From Hyphochytrium catenoides (lineage: Eukaryota > Sar > Hyphochytriomycetes > Hyphochytriales > Hyphochytriaceae), in NCBI GenBank assembly GCA_900088475.1, contig FLMG01000301.1, positions 1,172 to 13,104 of the forward strand: DNA of 11,933 nucleotides. Direction: 5' to 3'. Below the pieces are notes generated by a model that was not told the origin of the DNA, searched no databases, and worked only from the letters and a program-made list of their open reading frames with translations. The position numbers and the translations under genes were made by a program. Below, piece after piece: positions 1 through 6,670 of this stretch (position 1 is the stretch's first letter; each line of letters starts with the position of its first letter).

Positions 1-30
1 CCCCCCTCCCTCTCTCCTTTGGGTCGACAG
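1..30 (+). other. 3' end of an ORC1 intron (polypyrimidine tract and acceptor)
   Basis: The first 30 bases are almost all C and T and end in CAG at 28-30, directly before a codon series that continues the conserved ORC1 sequence (VLYNLFEWP). This is what a 3' splice site looks like. The frame upstream is open only as far as a TTG and gives no ORC1-like residues, so I place the exon start at 31, in phase 0. The rest of the intron and the upstream exons lie outside the window. Confidence 0.75.
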
Positions 31-963
31 GTTCTCTACAACCTCTTTGAGTGGCCCATGCGGCCACATGCTCGACTGCTTGTCATAGGAATCGCCAACA
101 CGATGGACCTACCCGAACGTCTACTCCCCAAGATCAACAGCAGACTGAACCTCGGGAGGATCGTCTTTGAAGCGTATACAAGGGACGAGATAGAGAAGAT
201 CTTGCAGTGGAGACTCTCTGGGCTCAGTGTCTTCAGCTCTGACGCCATAGAGTACGTCTCCAGAAGTGTGGCGAGCTTCTCAGGGGACATCAGACGCGCC
301 TTGCAGGTGAGCTTGTACAGAAAGTTAGCCAGCGGATCGTGGGAGGCGTAGACGGCGGCAAGGGCAAACGTCTATGGGAAAGCTTGTCAGGCTTGGTGAG
401 CCTTAGCACGAGCCGCGAACTTTGGAGCTAACCTGGCTGATTGGCTTACGCAGGTGTGCAAGAAAGCTGCGGAACTTCGTCTGATGAAGGTCTCAGGCCA
501 AGTGCAAGGCCAGGGGCCAACCGGAAGACGTAAAGCTGGGGAGAAGGGCCCTGAAGAAGAGGAGACAGTTACCATCGAGGACATTCAAGCTGCTTCCAAA
601 CAGCTAACTGCCAGCCCGCAGATTGAGTTCATTAAGAGCTGCACACTCTATGAGAAGCTCTTCCTCATCGCCCTGGCAAACGGTACCAAGCTCAAGAAGT
701 GCAGTGAGCTTACACTTGAAATGTTAGAAGAACGAGTTCGCGCTCTTTTGCCCGCCGCCATGCCTCATCTCCACCGAATCGGAGCGCAGCCTCCTCGTCA
801 AGTCCAACTGGAAGCAGTCTCCAGTAAGTTGGCGACTATGAAGCTTATAGAGGTTGCTAGGCCTAGGGGTCAGCCGTATAAGTATGTCCGCTTCTATCAT
901 CTTCAGCCCGACGACATCGCCTTCGCATTAGGGGCCGACCCTCTGCGCAACTGCATCCGCTGA
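31..963 (+). CDS. ORC1: Origin recognition complex subunit 1, C-terminal part (exons 31-306 and 454-963)
   Basis: ORC1 is the AAA+ ATPase subunit of the origin recognition complex, which marks replication origins in the nucleus and loads MCM helicases with CDC6 and CDT1. Only the C-terminal 261 codons are present; the ATP-binding Walker motifs and any BAH domain would lie upstream. Exon 31-306 carries the ORC1 signature IANTMDLPERL (sensor 1 region), then NSRLNLGRIVFEAYT and the sensor 2 segment FSGDIRRALQ. Splicing at 306/454 gives RRALQ-VCKKAAEL, matching the ORC1/CDC6 pattern in which the arginine-rich sensor 2 helix runs into a second helix. Exon 454-963 adds a charged, low-complexity linker (about 30 residues, with a run of glutamates) and then the winged-helix domain: EFIKSCTLYEKLFLIAL, a recognition-helix region, and a conserved C-terminal LQPDDIAFAL before the TGA stop at 961-963. 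CDC6 is the main alternative, but the YNLFEWP and NTMDLPER wording is typical of ORC1. Confidence 0.93.
307..453 (+). other. ORC1 intron, 147 nt
   Basis: The donor is CAG|GTGAGC at 307 and the acceptor TTACGCAG ends at 453. A plausible branch point CTAAC lies at 428-432, about 21 nt before the acceptor. The frame is interrupted by TAG at 349-351 if the intron is read through. Joining 306 to 454 keeps the ORC1 frame (phase 0) and restores the conserved sensor 2 helix. No other open reading or structure is seen inside. Confidence 0.88.
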
Positions 964-1092
964 CGTTCACGTATATCTCTGTCGAGCCCCATGCCCAGTA
1001 ACAATCCCACATATTTATGCAAAACACGCTGTGCCAGATCCAAGGCAAGTTCAGTGTGTTCTATAGGCCGCCAAACAGAAGCGAGCCTAGCA

Positions 1093-1161
1093 AATAAATA
1101 TTATCTCTTTCACTAGAGGTAAGCACTAGTCTAGATATAGACTTCTATTCTGTCCAATAAA
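1093..1161 (+). promoter_or_regulatory. Candidate poly(A) signals of ORC1
   Basis: Two AATAAA hexamers lie in the 218-bp spacer between the ORC1 stop and the stop of the convergent F-box gene, at 1093-1098 and 1156-1161, that is 130 and 193 nt past the ORC1 stop. The surrounding sequence is AT-rich compared with both coding regions. No AATAAA is seen on the minus strand in this spacer, so the signal of the F-box gene is not identified and its transcript may end inside the ORC1 3' region. Confidence 0.5.
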
Positions 1162-1181
1162 ATAACAACGACATACTGTCT

Positions 1182-2255
1182 CTACTTCTCTTCAGTCTGC
1201 TCTGGCTTGAGGTTCCCTTGAGACACCAATAGCTCTGGCACTTTCATTGACAGTAGCTTCAGAGGAGCAACCAGAGTCTCGTCCTTTTCTATATTACGAC
1301 ATCCTCGGAGATCTAACTTCTGAATCTTGCATTCTGTTCTCTGGACCGCGGCAAGGACCTCTCCTCCTACATTGTAACAGCCTCTCGCCTCGAGGCTACG
1401 GAGCTGTGGACAGGAACCAATAAGGGTACAGATCGCATCTTCCGAGGCCAGCTTGTTGCCCCCGAAAGGGTTCAACGAAGAGATGCTAAGATGTCTTAGC
1501 CTAGAGCAGGATGACGCAATAGCACCCAGCAACCTGTCGCTCACGTTAATAGCTCCTCCAATCGTCAGCTCTTCCAACGTCTTTGACGCTCTCACTAGGG
1601 CTTCTAGGGCTTGCGATGTTACCTTCCCACAACTGTTAAGGTTGAGAACTCGAAGGGCAGGAAGGGTGAGATCTTCTGGGATGGAAACCAGCCGACAATA
1701 GTTCAGGCTAATGACTTCTATCCTTGGGCAGTAAAGCTGCAGCGCCGCTAAAACCTCCCCCGTCAGCTCCACACACAGGTTGGCCTTAAACACCTTCAGC
1801 CCAGCGGACTTCTGTAAGATTTTGAGGATATCTTCAGTCTGTATAAACTTGTAGCCTGAACAGTCAAAGTACTCCAGATCAGCTGCCAGTTTAGCGATAA
1901 GCTCTATCGAAGACCGATCAGTAAAAGCCGCTGCAGCTAGCCTTACTTCCCGCACGTATGCACAACGTCTGGGGAATTCAGACGCCACAAAGCGCTCCGC
2001 ATTTCTGGACTTCGTAGGCACATCAAATTGCCGCCATGTGGTGCAATGAATGCTGTTGAAGGTCCACCTCGATGACACAGGGGCAACCCGACATAAATCT
2101 GTCTTGGAGAGAAATGCCAAGATCTCTCTATGAACCGCATCGGGGATGGTCTGCAAACTTCCTGCTAACCTGGTGCTATCACTAAGCTTCCGCTTCTTGG
2201 AAGGCCTGTCGCCTGGCCCAACCTCCTGAACTTTGTAGTTGTTTTCAAACAGCAT
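1182..2255 (-). CDS. F-box and leucine-rich-repeat protein (SCF ubiquitin ligase substrate receptor)
   Basis: This is an intronless gene of 357 residues from ATG at 2255-2253 to TAG at 1184-1182. An N-terminal basic cluster RPSKKRKL (about residues 17-24) looks like a nuclear localisation signal. An F-box follows at about residues 35-75 (TIPDAVHREILAFLSKTDLC, then VSSRW and a W in TTWRQF); this motif binds SKP1 in SCF-type ubiquitin ligases. From about residue 100 to 340 there are cysteine-containing leucine-rich repeats of the FBXL type, with units such as LRVLNLNSCGKVTSQALEAL, LRSLEARGCYNVGGEVLAAV and IQKLDLRGCRNI. The layout and length match FBXL proteins such as SKP2 or GRR1-like receptors, but the substrate cannot be read from the sequence and I assign no symbol. 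The C-terminus is short and acidic (QTEEK). The gene is convergent with ORC1. Confidence 0.88.
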   Translation of the reverse strand: MLFENNYKVQEVGPGDRPSKKRKLSDSTRLAGSLQTIPDAVHREILAFLSKTDLCRVAPVSSRWTFNSIHCTTWRQFDVPTKSRNAERFVASEFPRRCAYVREVRLAAAAFTDRSSIELIAKLAADLEYFDCSGYKFIQTEDILKILQKSAGLKVFKANLCVELTGEVLAALQLYCPRIEVISLNYCRLVSIPEDLTLPALRVLNLNSCGKVTSQALEALVRASKTLEELTIGGAINVSDRLLGAIASSCSRLRHLSISSLNPFGGNKLASEDAICTLIGSCPQLRSLEARGCYNVGGEVLAAVQRTECKIQKLDLRGCRNIEKDETLVAPLKLLSMKVPELLVSQGNLKPEQTEEK

Positions 2256-2749
2256 GGTCGACAGACAAAGAGTAGATTATAGAACCTGCTGTCTCACAGA
2301 GGAAGACCAGAACGTAAAGTCGAGACAATCTCCGCACCAGTGCTCTTCTAGATCGCAATAATCTTCAGAATTGATGTAGAATTGAGCTCTTTCGCTGCCG
2401 ACCTGCTGGCATCTCTAGCAGCCCTGAACAATGTTTAATGTATCGGTGGAAGCTCCTCTGTCTGTCGCAGGAGGTTTGAGCATCAATCGGACGAAGCATC
2501 AGCAACGAAAATAGTCTGGCGTATCTCCTTTCACTGTGACAAGTGAATGTCGTCAAATTGCTATTTTTGGCACATAAACCACAGGGATATTCACAATCAG
2601 GCGGGGTTTATTGACAATCTATGATAATTGTCTGCCACGAGGATGGCATTCACCATTCAAAGCACCATACACCTTTTTGGCAGATTTGCAGGATTCTGGA
2701 CAAGGAGTAAACCTGACAGTCCTGGATGACTAGTGCGATCTGCTCACCA

Positions 2750-2774
2750 TGATTGGCTAAGACTCAGCCAATCA
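2750..2774. promoter_or_regulatory. Palindromic pair of CCAAT boxes
   Basis: TGATTGGCT (2750-2758) and AGCCAATCA (2766-2774) are perfect 9-bp inverted copies separated by 7 nt. Each contains a CCAAT core in opposite orientation, the binding motif of the NF-Y/HAP complex. The pair lies about 500 bp upstream of the F-box start codon. Binding is inferred from the motif only. Confidence 0.45.
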
Positions 2775-2842
2775 GATGTGACCTGAGGATCTACACACGT
2801 AAACGGAGCACTGACAAAGACTTTTGACTGCTCGTTCCCCTT

Positions 2843-2968
2843 GATAACCCTGTTAATGATAACCATACTCTGGTTTATTTGACTCTTCGATAATCATTTC
2901 TGAATCACGAAAGCTAAAATAGCTATGAGTCATGGTCGATAATCGTATATCTCTATGATATTGATAAC
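2843..2968. promoter_or_regulatory. Cluster of five GATAA motifs
   Basis: GATAA occurs at 2843, 2858, 2889, 2938 and 2963 within 126 nt, all on the plus strand. Three copies share the longer form TGATAACC (2842-2849, 2857-2864, 2962-2969) and two share CGATAATC. A sixth GATAA is at 2623. GATAA is the core of GATA-factor sites and of MYB-related I-box sites. The stretch is AT-rich, so part of the density could be compositional, but the repeated 8-mer is not easily explained that way. Confidence 0.35.
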
Positions 2969-3168
2969 CTAATGCTCGGTTTCTCAATGATTTTGCTTTC
3001 TTGATCTTGTCAGAGCACCAGTAACGAACGAGCCAAAAAGCGCAAGTGCGGAGCACGGAAGGCCGTCTCCTCCAGCACTTTGAACAATTTCTATGGATGA
3101 TTGATCGCATGCTCCTCCTCGCCGCTCGCGGCTCGCCGCGGTCTCACATGGGACAACTTAGAACTCTA

Positions 3169-3195
3169 GATGCGGACGATGCGGACGATGCGGAC
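3169..3195 (+). repeat. 9-bp tandem repeat, three perfect copies
   Basis: GATGCGGAC is repeated three times without change. In one plus-strand frame it would encode Asp-Ala-Asp triplets, but that frame begins with GTG, is 61 codons long and has no other support, so I treat the repeat as non-coding. Confidence 0.8.
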
Positions 3196-3360
3196 TCATT
3201 CGTGGACAGGCTAGATGAGAGAAAGGACTAGGAACTAGAGAAACTAGAAGATTTATAGTACAATTGTATAGCTTGATTCTGCTTCTGCAAGAAGAAGAAG
3301 CGCTCTTCTAACGACTCAGATCTCAGACACTTTGTCTGCCTCTGCTGCCGGGTGCTGGGT

Positions 3361-3386
3361 GGCTCAGCTGGCTGGCTCAGCTGGCT
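3361..3386 (+). repeat. 13-bp tandem duplication
   Basis: GGCTCAGCTGGCT occurs twice in a row without mismatch, followed by a further GG. The unit holds a CAGCTG palindrome. No coding context is seen. Confidence 0.8.
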
Positions 3387-3965
3387 GGCCTTATCCATAA
3401 AGGTAGTCTACGAAAACCGGACGCTTTGCTCTCCCTTCCTGACTAGCAGTTCAAGAGAAGAGTAGGGAAGAGCAGGACCGGTGCGGTACTGTACCTGGAA
3501 GCTCCTTATCTTCAAGCAGAGGCCCAGTAGAAGTGAGTACTATGCGGTTGCATTAGGTTTTTAGGAATAAGCCATTGAATGGGCTGCGTGGTCACACCCG
3601 TGAAAAATAGACACAGTCTACGTAGTAGTAGCTGTACGACTTAGCCTACGCAAGCCCCGCACCGTCATAAGGAACTGCACTTTGCCGCAGCAGACGAGGT
3701 CCTTGGCCGAGCGAAGACTTGGCGGCCGCTGAGTTCAATCTTGGCCAAATGAATCTTCTCTTCTTTGATGAACCTCCTTTCAGCTGTTAACAGGGCACTA
3801 CTTGCTCTGTATTGATGAGTCTCACCTCGCATTAGCCGTCACCGTTTACTAGCCGGATCTGCTGTGTCTGGTCTGTTACTTGATGCTTCTCTTCTAACTC
3901 TTGGTTGCAAGGTCTTGCACTTCGTTGGCAAGTTAATGATGCGCTGATTTCTCTGCTTCTTTGAA

Positions 3966-4370
3966 ATGTGTCTTTCTTCCTCGATCGTTCTCTCGCAGTC
4001 CTACGCACTGGACTGTACTAACCTAAATGATTGTTGCTGCTTACGCGGTCTACCTTCAGGATACCTTTATGCTAGGCGTCTTGCAATAGCTAGCCAGGCA
4101 AAGGAAATTTGTGAAAGCAAGCCTAGAGGCCGTGAGAACCACCGGTCGCTTACTTGTCGACTCACAGAATGCATGCTACCTGTCTTTCACGTTTGTTATC
4201 ATCACCTATCCGATAGATCCTTAGCTTCCCGACGAAGCTGTAGAAGTGCAGGATCAGCTTGTGCTAGAATCTTAGCGTCACAAAGCGTCATTCTACTTTA
4301 TCGGTGCGGACTCTTTGGAGATAAGACAACCATCCATGGACGGGTAATCCGTGGCAGCTCGTCCTACTAG
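3966..4370 (+). CDS. Weak hypothetical ORF, 134 codons
   Basis: The frame is open from an ATG at 3966 to TAG at 4368-4370. The product would be rich in Cys, Ser and Arg with no recognisable domain, signal peptide or membrane segment. A splice-acceptor-like tract (TCTCTCGCAG, ending at about 3998) lies just inside the frame, so if the region is coding at all the true exon may start there. The composition resembles translated non-coding DNA more than a protein, and no partner gene supports it. I list it because it is the only ORF of this size starting with ATG in a 2.4-kb gap. Confidence 0.2.
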   Translation: MCLSSSIVLSQSYALDCTNLNDCCCLRGLPSGYLYARRLAIASQAKEICESKPRGRENHRSLTCRLTECMLPVFHVCYHHLSDRSLASRRSCRSAGSACARILASQSVILLYRCGLFGDKTTIHGRVIRGSSSY

Positions 4371-4653
4371 TCTGGCTAGAACACTGAGGCCGAGTTTGTT
4401 GGCTGGTGCCATTCTTCTTGACTCTAGACCCATTTTACACCGCGATAGAGTTGACAGATGGTAGTTCTGTTTTTGAACAAGCAAATATCCAGTGGACAGA
4501 GCAGCAAACTTTACTTCTTTGCATTATTGAAAAGGTATCTGCCAGTGGCTGCACTCGCTGTTTCTGTCAGCACGACAAATGATTAGACGATCGAGTAGGG
4601 GGCTTCCTTCACCACTGTGCGTGCATAGTTAAGGATGAGCATGAGAGCTAGCT
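4371..4653. other. Spacer downstream of the glycosyltransferase gene
   Basis: These 283 bp should hold the 3' untranslated region and poly(A) site of the minus-strand glycosyltransferase gene. No AATAAA hexamer in minus orientation is visible, and no repeat or ORF of note is seen. Confidence 0.4.
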
Positions 4654-6060
4654 CTAGTTACGTGGGTTCAGGAGAAAGTATTGTCTCTCTTTGTCACTCA
4701 TCGCTGGCGTCTGCAGGTCCCATCCGGGAGGCTTCTCTAGCTTTTTCTTGTTGCAGACACTATTCATTCGAGACTCCAGCTGGGTGTATACTAGGGAGCT
4801 CAACGGCTGGGGGAGGTCAAAGAGGTTGAAGTCTCGCGATTGCTCATTCTGGGACGCAGCGCCATTGGAAGCACCATAGATTCCCAGATGCTCCCCCATA
4901 CTGGGAATCAGTGTGTACATTTTTCGACCCGTCCACTTTATATAGTCACCCCAGATGAAGTCAAAGGACGGGTCGTTATTCGGTGCCATCCCCACGTTGC
5001 AGTTTATCTCTAAGAGGAGCTTTCTTGTCAGAATATTGAGGGCACCGCCCACGGAGACCTTCTCACAGAGCTCCCCTTCACACTTCCCGAGGCCATGCAA
5101 GCAGCTATTGTACAGCGTCACCTGGCCATCCGTCTTATTCATGTTCCGCACCAACACGGGGATCCAGTCTGGATGAAGGATTGTGTCTGAGTCACCCACC
5201 ACGCAGATATCGTAGTTAGTAGCAGCGCAGTCGAACTGGAAGGTCTCTGTAATGCCACCACCACGTAGACCTGTGTGATGGTTGAGCATGATAAACCTCT
5301 CCGCCATGCTGAAGCGTTGCTTGGTTCTGTCGGCGGAAACTTCATCAGAGGCATCATCATACACTCGCACGTGAACATACGGCTTCCACTCAGGGTGCTT
5401 TTCTAAAGAGTACTTTAGCGCCTGGGCGAAGGTCTCCTGATAGGGCTCTCTGTTCCGGGCTAGGACTCCGACAAGGATGTGAGGCTTGTGTGTGAGAAGG
5501 ATTGGGCGCTCGGTACCTTTCCTCCCGGCAGGGCAGGCCAATGGCCACTTAATTTCCTTGTACGGGGGTTTGGGGGCGGTAAACTTCACCGGAGGGAGCT
5601 CAGTAGCTGCCTGAGACGGGACGGTGGGAGGTTCACTCTTGACAGTAGGAGCTGCAGTCTTGACATTAGGAGCTGTAGTCTTGACAGTAGGAGCTGTAGT
5701 CTTGACAGTCGGGGTCTCACTCTTGACCGCAGGAGCGACAGTCGTGACTGGAATCGCTTCAGAGGTCGGCGTGGACTGCTTTATTGTTGGCTCACTAGGT
5801 GTCCTGACGGAGGCCCCATCCCTTACGTATGCTTCTCCATGGGGAGCATCGGTTTTGGGCCTTGCCACCATCTCTTCAGAGGAGAGCGTCGAGACCTGCC
5901 AACCTTTTTCAAAAGACCAGAACAGGCCTTGGAAGGACGTGACCACCACAAGCGCCAAGAGGAAGCCAATTATTATCCCTCTGCTTCGAGCCCTTCGCAG
6001 TTGTCCACTGCCTCCTTCTTCCCGGGCTGTAGTGCCGGTGGGCTGTACTCCATCCATCAT
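4654..6060 (-). CDS. Type II membrane glycosyltransferase with GT-A fold (Golgi type)
   Basis: This is an intronless gene of 468 residues from ATG at 6060-6058 to TAG at 4656-4654. The frame extends two codons upstream to a TTG, but the first ATG is at 6060 and an in-frame TAG lies 17 codons upstream of it. Residues 1-28 are cytosolic with a basic patch (LRRARSRG), residues 29-48 are one hydrophobic anchor, and residues 60-170 are a Pro/Thr/Lys-rich stem that should be extended and O-glycosylated. The catalytic part (about 192-430) starts with HILVGVLARNREPY, has VYDDASDE, and carries the metal and nucleotide-sugar DxD motif in VVGDSDTILHPDW (D290, D292). A conserved WGD (370-372) and PSMGEHLGIYG (387-396) follow, the usual place of acceptor-binding and catalytic residues. 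NKT at 308-310 is an N-glycosylation sequon. The donor sugar and the CAZy family cannot be fixed by eye; the tail is vaguely like MGAT4-type N-acetylglucosaminyltransferases. Confidence 0.8.
   Translation of the reverse strand: MMDGVQPTGTTAREEGGSGQLRRARSRGIIIGFLLALVVVTSFQGLFWSFEKGWQVSTLSSEEMVARPKTDAPHGEAYVRDGASVRTPSEPTIKQSTPTSEAIPVTTVAPAVKSETPTVKTTAPTVKTTAPNVKTAAPTVKSEPPTVPSQAATELPPVKFTAPKPPYKEIKWPLACPAGRKGTERPILLTHKPHILVGVLARNREPYQETFAQALKYSLEKHPEWKPYVHVRVYDDASDEVSADRTKQRFSMAERFIMLNHHTGLRGGGITETFQFDCAATNYDICVVGDSDTILHPDWIPVLVRNMNKTDGQVTLYNSCLHGLGKCEGELCEKVSVGGALNILTRKLLLEINCNVGMAPNNDPSFDFIWGDYIKWTGRKMYTLIPSMGEHLGIYGASNGAASQNEQSRDFNLFDLPQPLSSLVYTQLESRMNSVCNKKKLEKPPGWDLQTPAMSDKERQYFLLNPRN
5623..5727 (-). 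repeat. 21-bp minisatellite coding a seven-residue repeat in the stem
   Basis: Five consecutive 21-bp units encode VKSETPT, VKTTAPT, VKTTAPN, VKTAAPT and VKSEPPT (residues 112-146). The inner units are nearly identical in DNA and the outer ones more diverged, the pattern expected of a minisatellite that grows and shrinks by slippage or unequal exchange. Because the unit is a multiple of three, copy-number change would lengthen or shorten the stem without breaking the catalytic domain. Confidence 0.85.
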
Positions 6061-6210
6061 TTGCAAAATGGAAATAGCCTCTTGCTCGCCGATAGTTATA
6101 CAAGCTTTCTAAACCTCACGAAGACGCTTCCCTGTCCGCAAAATTGCGGGGCTCATCTCCCAGTGAGCGAGTGTCTAAACAGAGTCGATAACTCTCTGGC
6201 AGAGGAGAGA
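6061..6210. promoter_or_regulatory. Short divergent promoter region
   Basis: The glycosyltransferase reads left from 6060, and a tentative small gene would read right from 6211, leaving 150 bp between the two start codons. No clear TATA box is seen. The glycosyltransferase promoter must lie here or beyond, whether or not the right-hand gene is real. Confidence 0.35.
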
Positions 6211-6511
6211 ATGATTGGGGAAGTGGTTCACCGGATTCGAGCTCGTCTACAAGGGTAAGCACTAAGCACCAGCTTCGTTCTTTGACCTCATTTTTTCCAG
6301 ATTCCTCTCAACTTACGCGCCTTCCGCCTTCTCATCAGGCCGCCTTCACAATAGAAAGAGTCCTTGGTTTCCAGCAACGGTAGTTTCCAGGCCGCCTCAC
6401 ATCAGACAAACGCTGCACCCGCACAATACGGGGGGCTTGTGCAGCGTCTCTCTGTGTCTGTGTGCCCGTAGTACCACTGTGTATAGCGTCGTACAGTCCA
6501 ATCAGCCTTAG
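6211..6511 (+). CDS. Tentative small two-exon gene (exons 6211-6254 and 6301-6511)
   Basis: An ATG at 6211 (A at -3) opens 14 codons, MIGEVVHRIRARLQ, and is followed by a good donor CAAGG|GTAAGC at 6255. Only 46 nt later a T-rich tract ends in TTTTTTCCAG at 6300. Joining 6254 to 6301 gives Gly and a frame that stays open for another 69 codons to TAG at 6509-6511, for 84 residues in total. The N-terminus is rich in Arg and Ser and nearly free of acids (RIRARLQGFLSTYAPSAFSS), so it could be an organelle-targeting sequence, but I recognise no domain after it. The 46-nt intron is very short compared with the 147-nt ORC1 intron. It could also be an untranslated leader exon or chance. Confidence 0.28.
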
Positions 6512-6593
6512 TCTATCCTACCTACTTCCCCATCTTTCGGCCTGTGTGTGACAGATGGCTTGGTAGACCTGGCTGAGTAATAATGCGGGACAG

Positions 6594-6620
6594 TAACCCT
6601 AACCCTAACCCTAACCCTAG
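6594..6620 (+). repeat. Interstitial telomere-type repeat, four copies of AACCCT
   Basis: Four perfect AACCCT units (6595-6618) preceded by T and followed by AG. The reverse strand reads TTAGGG, the telomere unit of animals, many fungi, diatoms and several other protist groups, not the TTTAGGG of most plants. It is an internal tract, not a chromosome end, because ordinary sequence continues on both sides. Confidence 0.9.
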
Positions 6621-6632
6621 TGCCCTGGAACA

Positions 6633-6670
6633 TAATAACGGTAGTAGCCCTCCCCACTACCGTTTTATTA
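6633..6670. repeat. Hairpin next to the telomere repeat
   Basis: AACGGTAGT (6637-6645) and ACTACCGTT (6656-6664) are perfect inverted copies with a 10-nt loop. The stem extends by TAAT (6633-6636) with ATTA (6667-6670) if a two-T bulge is allowed. It starts 13 nt after the telomere block. Confidence 0.7.

Larger units (their letters stand above)
2256..3965. other. Intergenic region upstream of the F-box gene
   Basis: I find no convincing gene in this 1.7-kb stretch. Reading frames are short, start with non-ATG codons and have no recognisable motif. It should contain the F-box promoter near 2256. Features listed separately are a CCAAT palindrome (2750-2774), a GATAA cluster (2843-2968), a 9-bp triplet repeat (3169-3195) and a 13-bp tandem duplication (3361-3386). 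Two splice-like signals stand out: a pyrimidine-rich TTGTCAG acceptor at 3013 and a GTGAGT donor at 3533. These could belong to untranslated or missed exons. Confidence 0.5.

Noticed and set aside
1453-2140. Small ORFs inside the F-box/LRR gene on both strands
   Set aside because: They are shadows of a well-supported 357-codon frame with recognisable repeats.
2853-3110. Minus-strand frame of 85 codons
   Set aside because: It lies over the AT-rich GATAA cluster, has no recognisable domain, and the repeated motif explains part of its residues.
5624-6112. A second plus-strand frame with a TVGAVVLTVGAVVL-like repeat
   Set aside because: This is another antisense reading of the 21-bp minisatellite and the start of the glycosyltransferase gene.
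5479-6258. A 259-codon plus-strand frame opposite the glycosyltransferase
   Set aside because: It is the antisense of the coding strand; it repeats the minisatellite in translated form and has no domain. The minus-strand reading has an anchor, stem and DxD motif. Its last codons only coincide with the tentative exon at 6211.
6594-6620. True chromosome end
   Set aside because: Only four repeat units are present and ordinary sequence continues for more than 5 kb on both sides, so it is an interstitial tract.
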